Assembly (NCBI RefSeq): GCF_036227225.1
Contig: NZ_CP109444.1
Location: 2,108,001 to 2,172,000 of the forward strand
From: Streptomyces sp. NBC_01478
Lineage (GTDB): Bacteria > Actinomycetota > Actinomycetes > Streptomycetales > Streptomycetaceae
Direction of reading: 5' to 3'
Length of the DNA stretch: 64,000 bases
Positions within the stretch are counted from its first letter, which is position 1. Each line of letters begins with the position of its first letter. Below, piece after piece: positions 1 through 9,844 of the stretch. The translations under genes and the position numbers were made by a program. Below the pieces are notes generated by a model that made no database searches, was not told the DNA's origin, and saw only the letters and a program-made list of their open reading frames with translations.

Positions 1-3000
1 TGGTCGGACCGCGGCGGATCAGGAGTTCGCCGTTCGCGTCGTAGAGGTAGTCGGTGGTCTTGCTGCCTTCGGTGAGGCGGGTCAACTCCCCTTCTATGTC
101 CCAGTCCAGGCTTTGAGTCGTGCCTGTGGTGCCGTACCTCTTGGTCGTATGGCCCAGCTCGTCGTACTCGTACGACTTTGCCGCAGTGGTGCCCACCGTG
201 ACGGACGTCATCGTGTGGGGCTGGCCGGTGCCGTTGGTGTTGACGGCGGGGTAGCCGTAAGCGGTTTTGGTGTCACCGCCGGTCTTGTGCTCGGTCTGGG
301 TGTCGCGCAGGCCGCCGGGCTTGTAGGCCCAGCTGGTCCAGTACGGGGCAGGTCCGCCGAGGGCACTCGCCGAGCGGGCGGTCGCGCAGTCGTTGGAGGA
401 CGGGGTCCAGGCTTCGGTAAGGCGGCGATAGCCGTCGTAGGCAAAGCACTGGGTGTCCTTGCCGCCCGCTTTGTCGGTGACCGACTTGACGTTGCCGGTG
501 GTGTCGTAGACGTAGTCGACGTCGCTGGTGTTCCCGGTGTTGGTCTGGTCGACCGTGTGGGTGTTGGACAGGCGGCGGGTGCCGTCCTCGTAGCGGTTGA
601 GGATCTGGAGCTGCTTGGCGGCGGTGGAGGTCCCCAGGCGGGTTTCCTCGATCTCGCCGTACGGGGAGTAGCCGATGTTCTGGACGTAGTCGGTCATGCC
701 GTCGGTGCCGGTGAGCATGCCGAGGCCGTTGTAGCTGTTGGTGACCGTCTCGGCGGGCAGGCCAGCCACCGCGGGCATGGAGGTGGACTGGACGGTGCCG
801 TCGATGTTGTAGGCGGTGGAGGTGGTGAAGGTCTGGGGCGCGCCAGCAGTGACCAGGGGGTCGGTGGCTGCAATGACGGTCTTGGTGCCCTTCGGGCGGC
901 CGAGCGCGTCGTAGCCGGTGACCACCTGGGAGTAGATCTTGCCGGTGGTGCCGCCGACATAGCGGATCGAGGCCGTCGGCAGTCCCTTGGCCAGGGTGTC
1001 GTAGGTGAACTTGGTCAGTTGGTGGGCGTTGTCCTTCACCCCGTCCCAGGTTCCGGTCGTGCGGCTGAGTTCGTCGTAGTCGGTGATCAGGGTGCGGGAA
1101 GCGCCGTCGAGAGTGGTCGAGACCGTCAGCGGCTGGTCGGCGTCGTTGTAGGTAGTGTCGACCTTTCCCTTGTCGGGGTCGGTGGATGTGGTCTTGCGGC
1201 CGCGCAGGTCGTAGTCGTACGTCCAGACCGCCCCGTCCGGGCCGGTCATCTTTTTGAGCTGGCCGCCGGGGGTGTACTCGTACAGGGTGCGGGTGTAGTC
1301 GCTGCCCGTCGGGACGGGGCCGCCATACTCGCGGCGTTCAGTGGTCCGGCCGCGGGCGTCGGTGATCGTCAGGATGCCGGTGCCGCCCTCGGCAGCGGTG
1401 ACGGCGGTGCGGTCGCCCTGGTTGTCGGTCTTGGTGCGCCATTTCTCCTGGGCGTAGACCCGGAAGACTGATTCGGTGGCGCGTCCGGCTGCGTCGAAGA
1501 CCGTCTCGGTGGAGGCGGGGACGGAGCCGGTGAAGGTGTTGGCCAGGGTGCCCGAGGGGGCGTTGTTGTCGTGGATCTGGCTGTTGGCCATGTAGGCCAG
1601 GCCGCGGTCGTCGTAGAGGGTTTCGGAGATCACCCGGCCGCCGTTCGGCGCCGGGGTCTGCTTCTGGCGGGAGCGCAGCAGGCCGTCGAAGATTTCGTAG
1701 GAGCTGTTGTAGGTCTGTCCGTCGGCCTTGAGGGCGTCGGTGCGGACCCACGTCTCCTTGTCGTTGTTGATGCTGTAGGCGTAGCCGATGCTGGCAGCGT
1801 CGCCCAGCGTGCGAGAGCGGTCCGGCTTCCAGACCGACTTCAGACGGCCGAGCGCGTCGAAGTCCCACTCGGTGACATTGCTGTTGGCGTCGGTTGTCTT
1901 GGTGGCTGTGCCCCAGGCCGGGTCCACCTCGGTAGTGGAGGTGTACAGCTTGGGGTCGGTCGTGGTCTTGGACGTCAGCGGGCCGTAGCCGGTGTCGTCT
2001 GGGACGTAGGTGGTTTTGACCGTGCGGTTGAGGGAGTTGGTCGCGGTGAGCGGGCGGCCCAGCTTGTCGTAGGTGGCGCCGGAGACCTGCTGGTAGACGG
2101 GCTTCTTGTCGGCGTCGTAGCTCGCAACCCGGTAGGAGGAGGTGATTTCGCCCTTGGTGGGGGCTACGCCGACCGCCTGGCCGTCGTAGGCCGTGGTGAT
2201 GTCGGAGACGACATCATCGGGGACCACGGGGGTGGTCGCGCAGGAAACCGAGTAGGTCTCGGTGCGTGAGACCGTGTTCACGAGCCAGGCCGAGGTGTTG
2301 CGGGCGTAGCTGGTGCGCACGCACGACTCGTCACCGGTCTTGGCGGCGTCTCCGCTGTCCTCGACGGTCATCGGCATGCCGTAGGTGGGGTCGTACGTGG
2401 TTTTCTGCTTGACCGTACGGGTGCCGGTGGAGGTCTTGGTGCGGGTGGTTGTCTCGCCGGCCTGGATGATCCGGGACTCGGTGGTGCCCCAGCTGTAGGC
2501 GTGGCTGCCGGTCTTGTACGAAAGGGGGGTGTTGATGGTGCCGCTGGCTTCTTCGGTGCCGTTGTAGACGATGGTCTCGCGCACGAAGCCGGCGTACTGG
2601 CGGGTGTCGTCGATGGCCGTGCCGGTGGAGTCGGTGACCTTCTCCACCCGGGCGGTGCCGTCGAGTTCCTTCTCGCCGTTGAGGCCGCGCATGAAGAGCG
2701 TGGACTTCTTGGAGCGCGGACCCCCGTCGGTATCGCCGGAGGTCTCCACGACCTTGCCGTAGCCGCGCCACTGGGACCATGTGCGGTTGGACGGCTTGGT
2801 CAGGCCCTCGTCGTCGGCGTAGCCCCACCCCGCGCCGCCCTGGTAGTCGTAGTACTTCTCGCCGGTGTCACCGTGGCCGTAGGGGTCGTCCTGGAAGACA
2901 GAAGTGACGACGTACTTGTGGAACCAGTCGGTGACCGGGGTCGCGCCGGACTGGGACCACTTGACCGGATAGCAGCGGCGGGTGTTCTTGTCGACGTCCG

Positions 3001-5197
3001 CCGGCATGCTGGTGCCCCAGATGCAGTCGGGGTCGGAGTAGTTGACGGTGAGGGTGGATCCGGTCTCGGATTTGATGGTGCGGACGCGCCACTTGATGTA
3101 GCGCAGGGTGTCAGGGGTGCTGCCCTCGACGTGGTTGGAGAGCTGGATGCCGCCGAAGGTGATCGGCGGCATGGCGGCCGTGGTGGTGTTGGCCTTGCCG
3201 GTGTTCTGGATGGACTTCAGCCACAGGCTCGCCGAGGAGGCGTCACCGGTGTCAGGGAAGCTCTGGTCCAGGTGCCAGGTGTCGACGTTCCGCTGGGTGG
3301 TGCCGGTGCCGGTCCACACGGAGGTGGTGATGTCGGTGAGGCGCTTGCGGGTGAAGAATGCCGGGCCGATCTGGGTGGTGCACTTGGTGCTCGCCGCGCA
3401 GATCATGTCGAAGGGCACGTCGGGCCAGTTGGCCTTGGTGTCCTTGGTCAGGCTGGAGCAGCCGCCCGAGGTGACGCAGCGCTCGGCGTAGTCGAAGCTG
3501 ACCTGCTGGGCGGCGGGCTTGCTGTAGATCAGGTCGCTGCGCAGGCCGTAGTCGATGCGGTTGAGGTAGCCGCCCCGGGTGTAGGCGGTGCCGTTGACGG
3601 CGGTGTCGGCGTTCTTGGAGTAGTAGTTCGTCTCCGGGGTGTACCAGTACGTGGAGGCGTTGCCGTGGGTGTCCACGACGTAGTCCAGATTCCAGCGCCA
3701 CGCCTGGTTGCAGAAGGAGTCGGCGAAGCCGGTGGACTTGTAGCAGGGCTCCCCGGAGTCGTCGCCGAAGACCGGCACGGTCCATACGGAGTTGGTGACC
3801 GGGTCGTCGGCGGCGGTGCCGTTGTCGCTCCAGCCGGGCATCCGGTGCTTGCCGAAGAAGTACTGGTTGCCGGAGGCGTCCGTGACCTTCCAGTACTCGG
3901 TGTTGTCGTCGCCGTTGCCGGTGGCTCCGGTGAGGTGCTCGACGCGGGTGCCGTCCTCGTTCTTCAGCTTCCACGAGCCGCCGGATGCCTGGGAGAGGGC
4001 TGCGGTGTCGCAGGCGGCCTTGTCGGCGCAGGTGTTGACCAATTCCACGGCCTTGCCGTTGAGGACAAGGGTGGCGTTGGCGTATTTCCAGCACAGGTCG
4101 CCTTTGCCGGACTGGCCGTCGTCCCTGCAGGGGGCGTACTTGCGCTCGATGAAGGACTCGGTCATCGAGAAGCCTTCGCCGATCACCGAGGTCTGGTTGT
4201 TCTCCCCGGCCGTGCGGCCGTCCACCGAGGCGGAGTTGTACGAGATCGACAGGCTGGGGGCCGGGCCGGCCGTTGCCGGAGGAACCCGCAGCGGGTAGTT
4301 CCAGGTGAAGTCACCCGTGCTGCCGCCGGCCTCCCAGGTCGCGGTCGGGGACAGCGGGGTGGAGGCGTAATCGCCCCCGCCGCCGGAGCTGTCGGCAGCC
4401 GCTGCCAGGAGCATCGGGGTGCCGGCTTTCAGCGTGCTGGCGGGGAGGGTGCCGGTCAGAGTCTGGGACTTGGTGTCGTTGTCCGCGCCCGTCACCGGGG
4501 TCTGGGTGCGGCACGCCTTCTTCTGCGGGGTGGTCAGCGCACACGACGGAAGAGTCACGAGGTGCAGCCGAGGGCCGAAGTTGCCGCCGTATACATCGTT
4601 GAAGGAGGAGTAGCCCAGGGAGACCCGGAGCTTGTCGCTGTCGCCGGGGAAGCCCTCGGATGCGGCTCCGGCCGGGTCCACGGTGAGCAGGACGCCGTTG
4701 ACGCCCGCCTTCTTCGCGGCCGACTCGGACTGGACGCTGAGCGCCACCTTTTCCGCCGGACCGGTTGCCTTCGCATTCTTCCTGGTCTTCGCCGACTTGG
4801 CTGCCGAGGCGGCGGGCTCCTGAGCCAGCGTCATGCCGAGGCCGCCGACGGTGACAGCGGCCTTGCCGGTCGCCGCGACCGCGGCGGTGGCCTTCCCGGG
4901 CTTCGGCCAGGCGGCCTTCGTCAGCCGCTCACGGGTCTCGCGGGCCGCCGACGCAGCTTTGTCCTTCGGTGCTTTGGACGTGCCGGGCTTGAGCACGCCG
5001 ACCTTGTCGGTCTTCGTCTCAGGCCGGTGCTCCAGCGGCTTACGGACACTCTGGGACTGAGCCTGCGCGGCAAAGTCGAAGCCCGCGGGAGCCACGACTT
5101 GCGGCAGCAGAGCGAGAGAGGTGACGAGTGCGCCACGGCCCAGCCAGCGGCGTATGAGCGCCCCTGGCAAGCGTGTGCGGAAGGGTGTTGAAGACAC
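1..5197 (-). CDS. secreted RHS/YD-repeat protein, 3' end outside window
   Basis: One frame on the minus strand stays open from a GTG at 5197 to the left edge, giving at least 1,730 residues with the C-terminus missing. The N-terminus has Arg residues followed by a hydrophobic stretch (GALVTSLALLPQVVAPAG), a typical signal peptide, then an Ala/Lys-rich linker. Around residue 310 comes a segment like NYPLRVPPATAGPAPSLSIS followed by SYNSASVDGRT, the entry to the beta-cage of Streptomyces RHS proteins. Many YD-type repeats follow (YDALGRP, YDTTGNV, YDANGEL). Family knowledge: RHS shells encapsulate a variable C-terminal toxin or act in surface adhesion; here the tip lies beyond position 1, so effector type and any immunity gene cannot be judged. 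GTG is chosen because the signal peptide follows at once; no upstream in-frame ATG or GTG was found. Confidence 0.9.
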   Translation of the reverse strand, partial: MSSTPFRTRLPGALIRRWLGRGALVTSLALLPQVVAPAGFDFAAQAQSQSVRKPLEHRPETKTDKVGVLKPGTSKAPKDKAASAARETRERLTKAAWPKPGKATAAVAATGKAAVTVGGLGMTLAQEPAASAAKSAKTRKNAKATGPAEKVALSVQSESAAKKAGVNGVLLTVDPAGAASEGFPGDSDKLRVSLGYSSFNDVYGGNFGPRLHLVTLPSCALTTPQKKACRTQTPVTGADNDTKSQTLTGTLPASTLKAGTPMLLAAAADSSGGGGDYASTPLSPTATWEAGGSTGDFTWNYPLRVPPATAGPAPSLSISYNSASVDGRTAGENNQTSVIGEGFSMTESFIERKYAPCRDDGQSGKGDLCWKYANATLVLNGKAVELVNTCADKAACDTAALSQASGGSWKLKNEDGTRVEHLTGATGNGDDNTEYWKVTDASGNQYFFGKHRMPGWSDNGTAADDPVTNSVWTVPVFGDDSGEPCYKSTGFADSFCNQAWRWNLDYVVDTHGNASTYWYTPETNYYSKNADTAVNGTAYTRGGYLNRIDYGLRSDLIYSKPAAQQVSFDYAERCVTSGGCSSLTKDTKANWPDVPFDMICAASTKCTTQIGPAFFTRKRLTDITTSVWTGTGTTQRNVDTWHLDQSFPDTGDASSASLWLKSIQNTGKANTTTAAMPPITFGGIQLSNHVEGSTPDTLRYIKWRVRTIKSETGSTLTVNYSDPDCIWGTSMPADVDKNTRRCYPVKWSQSGATPVTDWFHKYVVTSVFQDDPYGHGDTGEKYYDYQGGAGWGYADDEGLTKPSNRTWSQWRGYGKVVETSGDTDGGPRSKKSTLFMRGLNGEKELDGTARVEKVTDSTGTAIDDTRQYAGFVRETIVYNGTEEASGTINTPLSYKTGSHAYSWGTTESRIIQAGETTTRTKTSTGTRTVKQKTTYDPTYGMPMTVEDSGDAAKTGDESCVRTSYARNTSAWLVNTVSRTETYSVSCATTPVVPDDVVSDITTAYDGQAVGVAPTKGEITSSYRVASYDADKKPVYQQVSGATYDKLGRPLTATNSLNRTVKTTYVPDDTGYGPLTSKTTTDPKLYTSTTEVDPAWGTATKTTDANSNVTEWDFDALGRLKSVWKPDRSRTLGDAASIGYAYSINNDKETWVRTDALKADGQTYNSSYEIFDGLLRSRQKQTPAPNGGRVISETLYDDRGLAYMANSQIHDNNAPSGTLANTFTGSVPASTETVFDAAGRATESVFRVYAQEKWRTKTDNQGDRTAVTAAEGGTGILTITDARGRTTERREYGGPVPTGSDYTRTLYEYTPGGQLKKMTGPDGAVWTYDYDLRGRKTTSTDPDKGKVDTTYNDADQPLTVSTTLDGASRTLITDYDELSRTTGTWDGVKDNAHQLTKFTYDTLAKGLPTASIRYVGGTTGKIYSQVVTGYDALGRPKGTKTVIAATDPLVTAGAPQTFTTSTAYNIDGTVQSTSMPAVAGLPAETVTNSYNGLGMLTGTDGMTDYVQNIGYSPYGEIEETRLGTSTAAKQLQILNRYEDGTRRLSNTHTVDQTNTGNTSDVDYVYDTTGNVKSVTDKAGGKDTQCFAYDGYRRLTEAWTPSSNDCATARSASALGGPAPYWTSWAYKPGGLRDTQTEHKTGGDTKTAYGYPAVNTNGTGQPHTMTSVTVGTTAAKSYEYDELGHTTKRYGTTGTTQSLDWDIEGELTRLTEGSKTTDYLYDANGELLIRRGPT

Positions 5198-5340
5198 GGT
5201 GATGTCCCGTTTTCGAAGGGAAATGGTCAGGGAGCGCTCGCGCGCCGACGCCCAAGACGCCGGATCTCGATGGCGTGTCCGCGCAGGCATGCGCAGCGTT
5301 GGGCGTGGAACGCAAAAGAATGAGGGGACGAGCGCGGGGT

Positions 5341-5373
5341 GGGACAGGGCGGGCAACTGGCCCGCCCTGTCCC
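5341..5373 (-). terminator. perfect 14-bp hairpin between the LamG and RHS genes
   Basis: Positions 5341-5354 and 5360-5373 are perfect reverse complements (GGGACAGGGCGGGC) around the loop AACTG. The hairpin starts ten bases beyond the LamG gene's stop codon in its direction of transcription, and about 145 bases ahead of the RHS start. It is probably a terminator or a partial terminator that sets RHS expression relative to LamG. There is no T-tract, which is usual in Streptomyces. Confidence 0.75.
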
Positions 5374-5382
5374 GTTCCGCTT

Positions 5383-8300
5383 CTAGTGCTGCTCGGTGTT
5401 GCGCCGGTTGGCGATGGTGTCGGTGGAGGTGGCTCCGGCCCAGACGCGAACGCTGTCGATGCTTCCGGGGAAGTAGCGCGCGGCGGCGCCATTGATCTTC
5501 GCCCGGCCGATCTCGAACGCGCCGCCGCCCTGCCAGGGGGCGGAGTACGGCACGCCGTCCTCGTCGCCCATCAGGGCGCTGTCGACGTAGAGCTTGAGCG
5601 CGCCGAGCTTGGAGGTGTCATCGGCGTCGGCTGCCGACTGGGCGTCGTAGACGACCGTCAGCATGACCGGGACGCCTAGCTGCGTTGTGGTGAAAGCGGT
5701 GGACTCGTTCTTGGCCCAGGCCGCTCCGGTGCCGTCCTTGTCGGGGCGGCCGAACGTCCACCGTCCCTGGGTGCTGCCGGCCGGCTGCTCGTACCAGACG
5801 CCCCAGGCGGACTGGCTCGTGCCCGACTGGCCGAACACCTGCACCGTGTACGACTTGCTGGTGTCGGCGAGCTTGGCGGGGTCCAGGGTCACCCAGGCAG
5901 TCGCGGTGAACGAACCGGCGTCGTCCACGACCGGTCCGGTGGCGGTGGCGTACGCGCTGGTGCCGTTCAGGGTCATCGCCTGCGTGGTCGTCACCTCCTC
6001 GCCGATGTCCGGGTCTCCGGTGGTGAACTGGGTGAGCGCTGCGCCGTTGAGGGTGAGGTTCCGGCCGAAGCCGCTGGTGTCCTTGACCGTGGTGCCGGTC
6101 GCGTTGGCCATGTCCGTGGCGTCCCACTTGGCGACGAGTGCCGGGACCGGGTCACCGGCTGTGCCATCGCTGAGATCCTCGTCCTCCAGCCAGGCGTCGT
6201 GGGCGAGTTCGGTGTCCGCCAGAGCGCGGGACCAGACCTTGACCTCGTCAATGGTGCCGGCGAAGTTCTCCTTGCCGGTCCCTGAGGCCACCAGCCGGCC
6301 GACCTGAAGTCCGCCGGACGCCTTCCAGGGGGTCACGGGGAACGGTGTCGGCTCGCCCTGCGGGACGCCGTTGATGTAGAGCTGGATCGTCTGCGCCGCT
6401 GCGTCGTAGACACCGGCGAGATGAGTCCAGGCGTTCAGGACCGGCGGTTTGCCGCCTATCGAACGGGTGAGCACCGGAGTGGCGACGTCGGTCTGGTGTC
6501 GGTTGAAGACCCAGGCGTTGTAGGCCGTGGAATAGTACAGCTGGAAGCCGGAGGCGTTCGTGCCCGCCTGGGTCAGGACGGTGTAGTTGACGTCCTTCTT
6601 CGTCAGACGGGCCCAGGCCGAGACAGTGAAGGACTTGGTGGTGTCCAGCACCGCACCGGAGGTGGAGAGGTAGGCGGTTGTGCCGTTCAGCTTCGCCGCG
6701 CCGGAGCCGCTGCGCGCCAGGGTGTCCCAGGTGGTCCCCGAGGAGGTCAGGGGATGCTGGGTCGCGGTGGTGGAGTCGGTGAGGCCGTTGTCCAAGTGCC
6801 AGATCCCGGAGGGCTGTTCGGCGCCCTTCACCAGGAAGCTGTAATAGGCAGTGAGCGAGCTGTGGCTTGCCGCGTCGAAGCCCCAGACTTGGATGGTGTT
6901 CTCACCGGCCTGGTTCGGCGTGATCGTCTGAGTGGTGGCTGTGCCCTTGGCGACGGGGATCGGAGCAGAGACCGCGCCGCTGTTCAGCTTCCACTTGTAA
7001 CTGACGACGTCCGACTGGATGCCGGCTGTGGTGGGGTTGGTGTCCGCAGGAGTGAAAGTGAACTTGCCCGGTGTGCCCACCCCGCCCGCGGCGGGATCGG
7101 TCTCGGCCGACGAGTAGGTGCCGTCCGCGCTGGTCACCACCGGAGGCGGCGGTGAATCGGTGTCGACCCGGAAATAGCACCAGGACGACCAAGCGGAGTC
7201 CAGGACACCCGTGACGCCCCGGTCCGTCTTGTAGTACGCCTGCGTCTTGACCCGCATCCGGTAGTCCGTCTGCGCTGTCAGCGCGCTGGAGGATGCGTCG
7301 CGGGTGGCGTTGTCGGCAACCCAGGCGCCGTCCGGCGAGGCCGCGTACCACGCACGGCTAGAGCCGTCAGCCTTCCACACCTCGAACAAGGCCCGCAGCT
7401 GGGAGTTGGAGCCGTCCGCCGACTGCACCGTCGCCAGCATCTTCGGCTTGGTGACACTGGTGGCGAAGGGCAGCGAAGAGGCGTTGCAGGCACGCCCGGT
7501 GGTGCCCTGCTGGACGCCGTAGGAGGTCGGCTTGCCCGGGTAGGACACGTAGGTCACCGACAGCTTCGCGTCGTTGCGGAACCGCGCCCACGCGCCGGCG
7601 TCCGACTCGTCGTGCGCGGTCAGCGAGAAGGTGATCTGCGGATCCTTGTCGGTGGCGGCGGAGGCCAGTGTGGTCGTCAGGTTCTCGTTGGACTCCCCGG
7701 CCACGTTGTCGCTGAAGCGCACCCAGTTCGCCGGCTGCGACGGACTGCACAGACTGCCCCGACCGTAGGCCACGTTCTGGTCGCCCATCAGGTCGTCCGC
7801 CGTGGGGCGGGTCGACCACGTGGTGCTGGAGGAGATGGTCTTGGTGACATGGCTCAGGTCGTACCAGTGCGGGTCACAGCTGAACGTCCAGAGCTGGTAG
7901 ACCTCCATCGTCGCGTCCAGGACCTTCTTGCCGTGGATCGACGAGAGCGGGTACTCGAAGTACATGCGCTGGGTGTAGGGGGTGTTGGAGCAGAGGTAGC
8001 CGGCGTAGTTGGAGCAGCGGCCCACGCCCTTGTCCCCGTCGAACTCCCAGTACTTGGTGCCGTTGGAGGCCAGGGCCGTCCAGTCCCCTAGCGCGATGCC
8101 CTTGGTCGGCGGGTCGATGTAGAGCGGGAAGACGGTGTCCTTGCCATGGAGCAGCGCCGGATCGGGCGTGATCTCCAGGGTGGAACCGGCGACCTTGAGC
8201 GGGAGTTCGGCCGACGTGTCACCGCTGCCGGGTCCCTCCGAAGGGGCCGGCTCGCCGCCGGCAGCGGGCAGCGGGCTGCTGTCCGTCGGCTCCGGGTCCG

Positions 8301-9114
8301 GGGTTTCGGCTTCTGCCGAAGACGCCACACGGGAGAGCTGAGTGGTGACGTTGGCGGCCGGGGTGTCACCGGCCGAGTCCCACATCCGCCCCGCCGGGCT
8401 CTCGAAGACCGGGGTGCCATCGTTGTCACGCGCGACGAATCCGCCGTCCGCCGTCGACGCGATGTCCAGGCCGCTGCCCGACACCGTCATCCTGATCGTC
8501 GCGAGCGCCGGGTTCTTTGCCGCCTCCGCGGTCTTGACCACGAGCACCGAGGTGTAGCCGGAGTCCAGCGCGGTCAACTTCAGGTCCACGTCCGGGAGGA
8601 CGCCGGCGTAGGTGGCGGTGGCACCGTCGAGCCGGGGCTCGGGGAGTTCGGTGGGCCAGCCGAGCCGCAGCGCGCGCCCCTCGTCCTTCAGCGTGACCAG
8701 CCCGTCGCCGCTGCCGCCGCCCGAGAAGGTGAGACCGGCCGTGGTGTTCTCCGCCCGCGCAGAGCCGTCGGCTTCGCGTACGAGGCTGGTGTCGATGGGG
8801 TCCCAGGTGCCGTCGTCCTTGCGGGCGCGAACGGGGGCCGCGTTCATCTCCTGGGTGAAAGTGCCGTCCGGGTTGGCGAACACCTGGGACGACTCGGTGG
8901 TCGCCGCGTCCACGGTCACCCGGTCGCCGGTCTTGGCAGCGAGGGAACTCGCCTGCGACTCCGGAGTCCGGTCAGCCGTTGCCGAGGCCGCCGTGTCATC
9001 GGCGAGCGCCGGAGTCGCCCCCGCTACCGGAACCGCACATGCCAGGAGCACGACGGCTATCGCCCCATTCCGCACCGCCTGACGCCAGCCATGGCGCTGT
9101 TGTTGTGAAAGCAC
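5383..9114 (-). CDS. secreted LamG-like jellyroll protein (1243 aa)
   Basis: Starts at GTG 9114 behind a GGGTGGGG ribosome-binding stretch. The N-terminus (VRNGAIAVVLLACAVPVAGA then PALADD) is a signal peptide. After a Ser/Thr/Pro-rich linker near residue 290 comes a beta-rich region with Cys pairs and a fibronectin/Ig-like segment. Two concanavalin-A-like LamG modules end the protein: about 775-960 (GIWHLDNGL... to EVKVWSRALADTEL) and about 1060-1240 (AMTLNGTSAYATATG... to IDSVRVWAGA). Such modules bind glycans or surface proteins. No catalytic motif was recognised. It is the upstream gene to the RHS protein in the same direction, a pairing seen often in Streptomyces, so it may be a surface partner; that role is inference. 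Confidence 0.9.
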   Translation of the reverse strand: MLSQQQRHGWRQAVRNGAIAVVLLACAVPVAGATPALADDTAASATADRTPESQASSLAAKTGDRVTVDAATTESSQVFANPDGTFTQEMNAAPVRARKDDGTWDPIDTSLVREADGSARAENTTAGLTFSGGGSGDGLVTLKDEGRALRLGWPTELPEPRLDGATATYAGVLPDVDLKLTALDSGYTSVLVVKTAEAAKNPALATIRMTVSGSGLDIASTADGGFVARDNDGTPVFESPAGRMWDSAGDTPAANVTTQLSRVASSAEAETPDPEPTDSSPLPAAGGEPAPSEGPGSGDTSAELPLKVAGSTLEITPDPALLHGKDTVFPLYIDPPTKGIALGDWTALASNGTKYWEFDGDKGVGRCSNYAGYLCSNTPYTQRMYFEYPLSSIHGKKVLDATMEVYQLWTFSCDPHWYDLSHVTKTISSSTTWSTRPTADDLMGDQNVAYGRGSLCSPSQPANWVRFSDNVAGESNENLTTTLASAATDKDPQITFSLTAHDESDAGAWARFRNDAKLSVTYVSYPGKPTSYGVQQGTTGRACNASSLPFATSVTKPKMLATVQSADGSNSQLRALFEVWKADGSSRAWYAASPDGAWVADNATRDASSSALTAQTDYRMRVKTQAYYKTDRGVTGVLDSAWSSWCYFRVDTDSPPPPVVTSADGTYSSAETDPAAGGVGTPGKFTFTPADTNPTTAGIQSDVVSYKWKLNSGAVSAPIPVAKGTATTQTITPNQAGENTIQVWGFDAASHSSLTAYYSFLVKGAEQPSGIWHLDNGLTDSTTATQHPLTSSGTTWDTLARSGSGAAKLNGTTAYLSTSGAVLDTTKSFTVSAWARLTKKDVNYTVLTQAGTNASGFQLYYSTAYNAWVFNRHQTDVATPVLTRSIGGKPPVLNAWTHLAGVYDAAAQTIQLYINGVPQGEPTPFPVTPWKASGGLQVGRLVASGTGKENFAGTIDEVKVWSRALADTELAHDAWLEDEDLSDGTAGDPVPALVAKWDATDMANATGTTVKDTSGFGRNLTLNGAALTQFTTGDPDIGEEVTTTQAMTLNGTSAYATATGPVVDDAGSFTATAWVTLDPAKLADTSKSYTVQVFGQSGTSQSAWGVWYEQPAGSTQGRWTFGRPDKDGTGAAWAKNESTAFTTTQLGVPVMLTVVYDAQSAADADDTSKLGALKLYVDSALMGDEDGVPYSAPWQGGGAFEIGRAKINGAAARYFPGSIDSVRVWAGATSTDTIANRRNTEQH

Positions 9115-9566
9115 ACCCCACCCGTTTTCTTAACCTTTTCTTACAAATAGCTGTGAGGATCATGTGTTGACCGATCATCAAGGTCAAGAGTGTCGGGTAT
9201 CACGTTGACCTGGCTCCATCTCGCCGATAGAGAGCCCTGGTTGGACTGGTAGTCGTTGATGAGGAAACTGCCGATCAGAAGGCTGGCGACCACGGCTCAC
9301 TGCGTACCCGTACCGCCTTCCCCCTCAACTGGTCGCACATCGGGCGGAGATCGGATGCCTCTCGGCAAGCGGTCCAGTGAAGGGCGAAAATTCCGAGGCG
9401 TCCCGCACACCGGGCTGGCTGGGGGTTCGACCTGCTCAGGCAAGCGGATGCTGTTGGTGATCTTCGCTCGGTGGGGTGAAACTCGTCGTCGTTGTCCCTG
9501 TTGATCTCGTTGTGGTGGTCCGCTGAGGGGAGCGGGGCGGATCGTGCGGTCGGAGGAGTGACCGCG
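9115..9566. other. intergenic region upstream of the LamG gene, no gene seen
   Basis: About 450 bases lie between the LamG start and the transposase stump. The first 60 bases upstream of the LamG gene are unusually AT-rich for this genome (TTTTCTTAACCTTTTCTTAC at about 9125-9144) and probably hold its promoter and 5' leader. The rest gives only short shadow ORFs and may be decayed mobile-element flank. Confidence 0.4.
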
Positions 9567-9811
9567 ATGGCAATGGGTTCGGGTACGGGTCGAGGGATTC
9601 CGCCGTTGACGTTGCGGATAGCGTGGGCGAGCAACCCGCGGGGCACCACGGCGATGTGGATGCGGGACCGGCTGGACCAGTTGTTCACGGGCGGCGACTT
9701 CGCCGAGTGGTATCCGGCGGACGGTCGGCGGGGCCTGTCGCCGGCCCGGCTGGCCATGGTGTCGGTCCTGCAGTACGCGGAGAACGGTGCGATGCAGGCT
9801 GGACTGGAATT
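9567..9811 (+). pseudogene. N-terminal stump of an IS1182-family transposase
   Basis: From ATG 9567 the reading gives PPLTLRIAWASNPRGTTAM..., then LDQLFTGGDFAEWYPADGR and LSPARLAMVSVLQYAEN. This matches the first 80 or so residues of IS1182-type transposases, which usually begin with a small-residue repeat, an R(D/E)xL-LFTDxDFA block and SPxRLALVSVLQFAE. A normal protein is around 500 residues. Here homology stops near 9790 and the inverted end of another IS begins at 9812. The missing C-terminal part was not found beyond that IS. Confidence 0.7.
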
Positions 9812-9844
9812 TGTGCGTGCCGAGAATCACGTCCGTGCAGCTCA
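9812..9844. repeat. left terminal inverted repeat of the IS
   Basis: Compared with the reverse complement of 10985-11017, 30 of 33 positions match: the first 17 bases are identical, then three single mismatches. The transposase stop codon (TCA on the plus strand, 9842-9844) is inside the repeat. Confidence 0.8.

Noticed and set aside
2501..5191. 896-residue plus-strand ORF
   Set aside because: It is antisense to the RHS gene; its Val/Gly-rich composition is the usual shadow of a high-GC gene, and the minus frame has the clear YD repeats and signal peptide.
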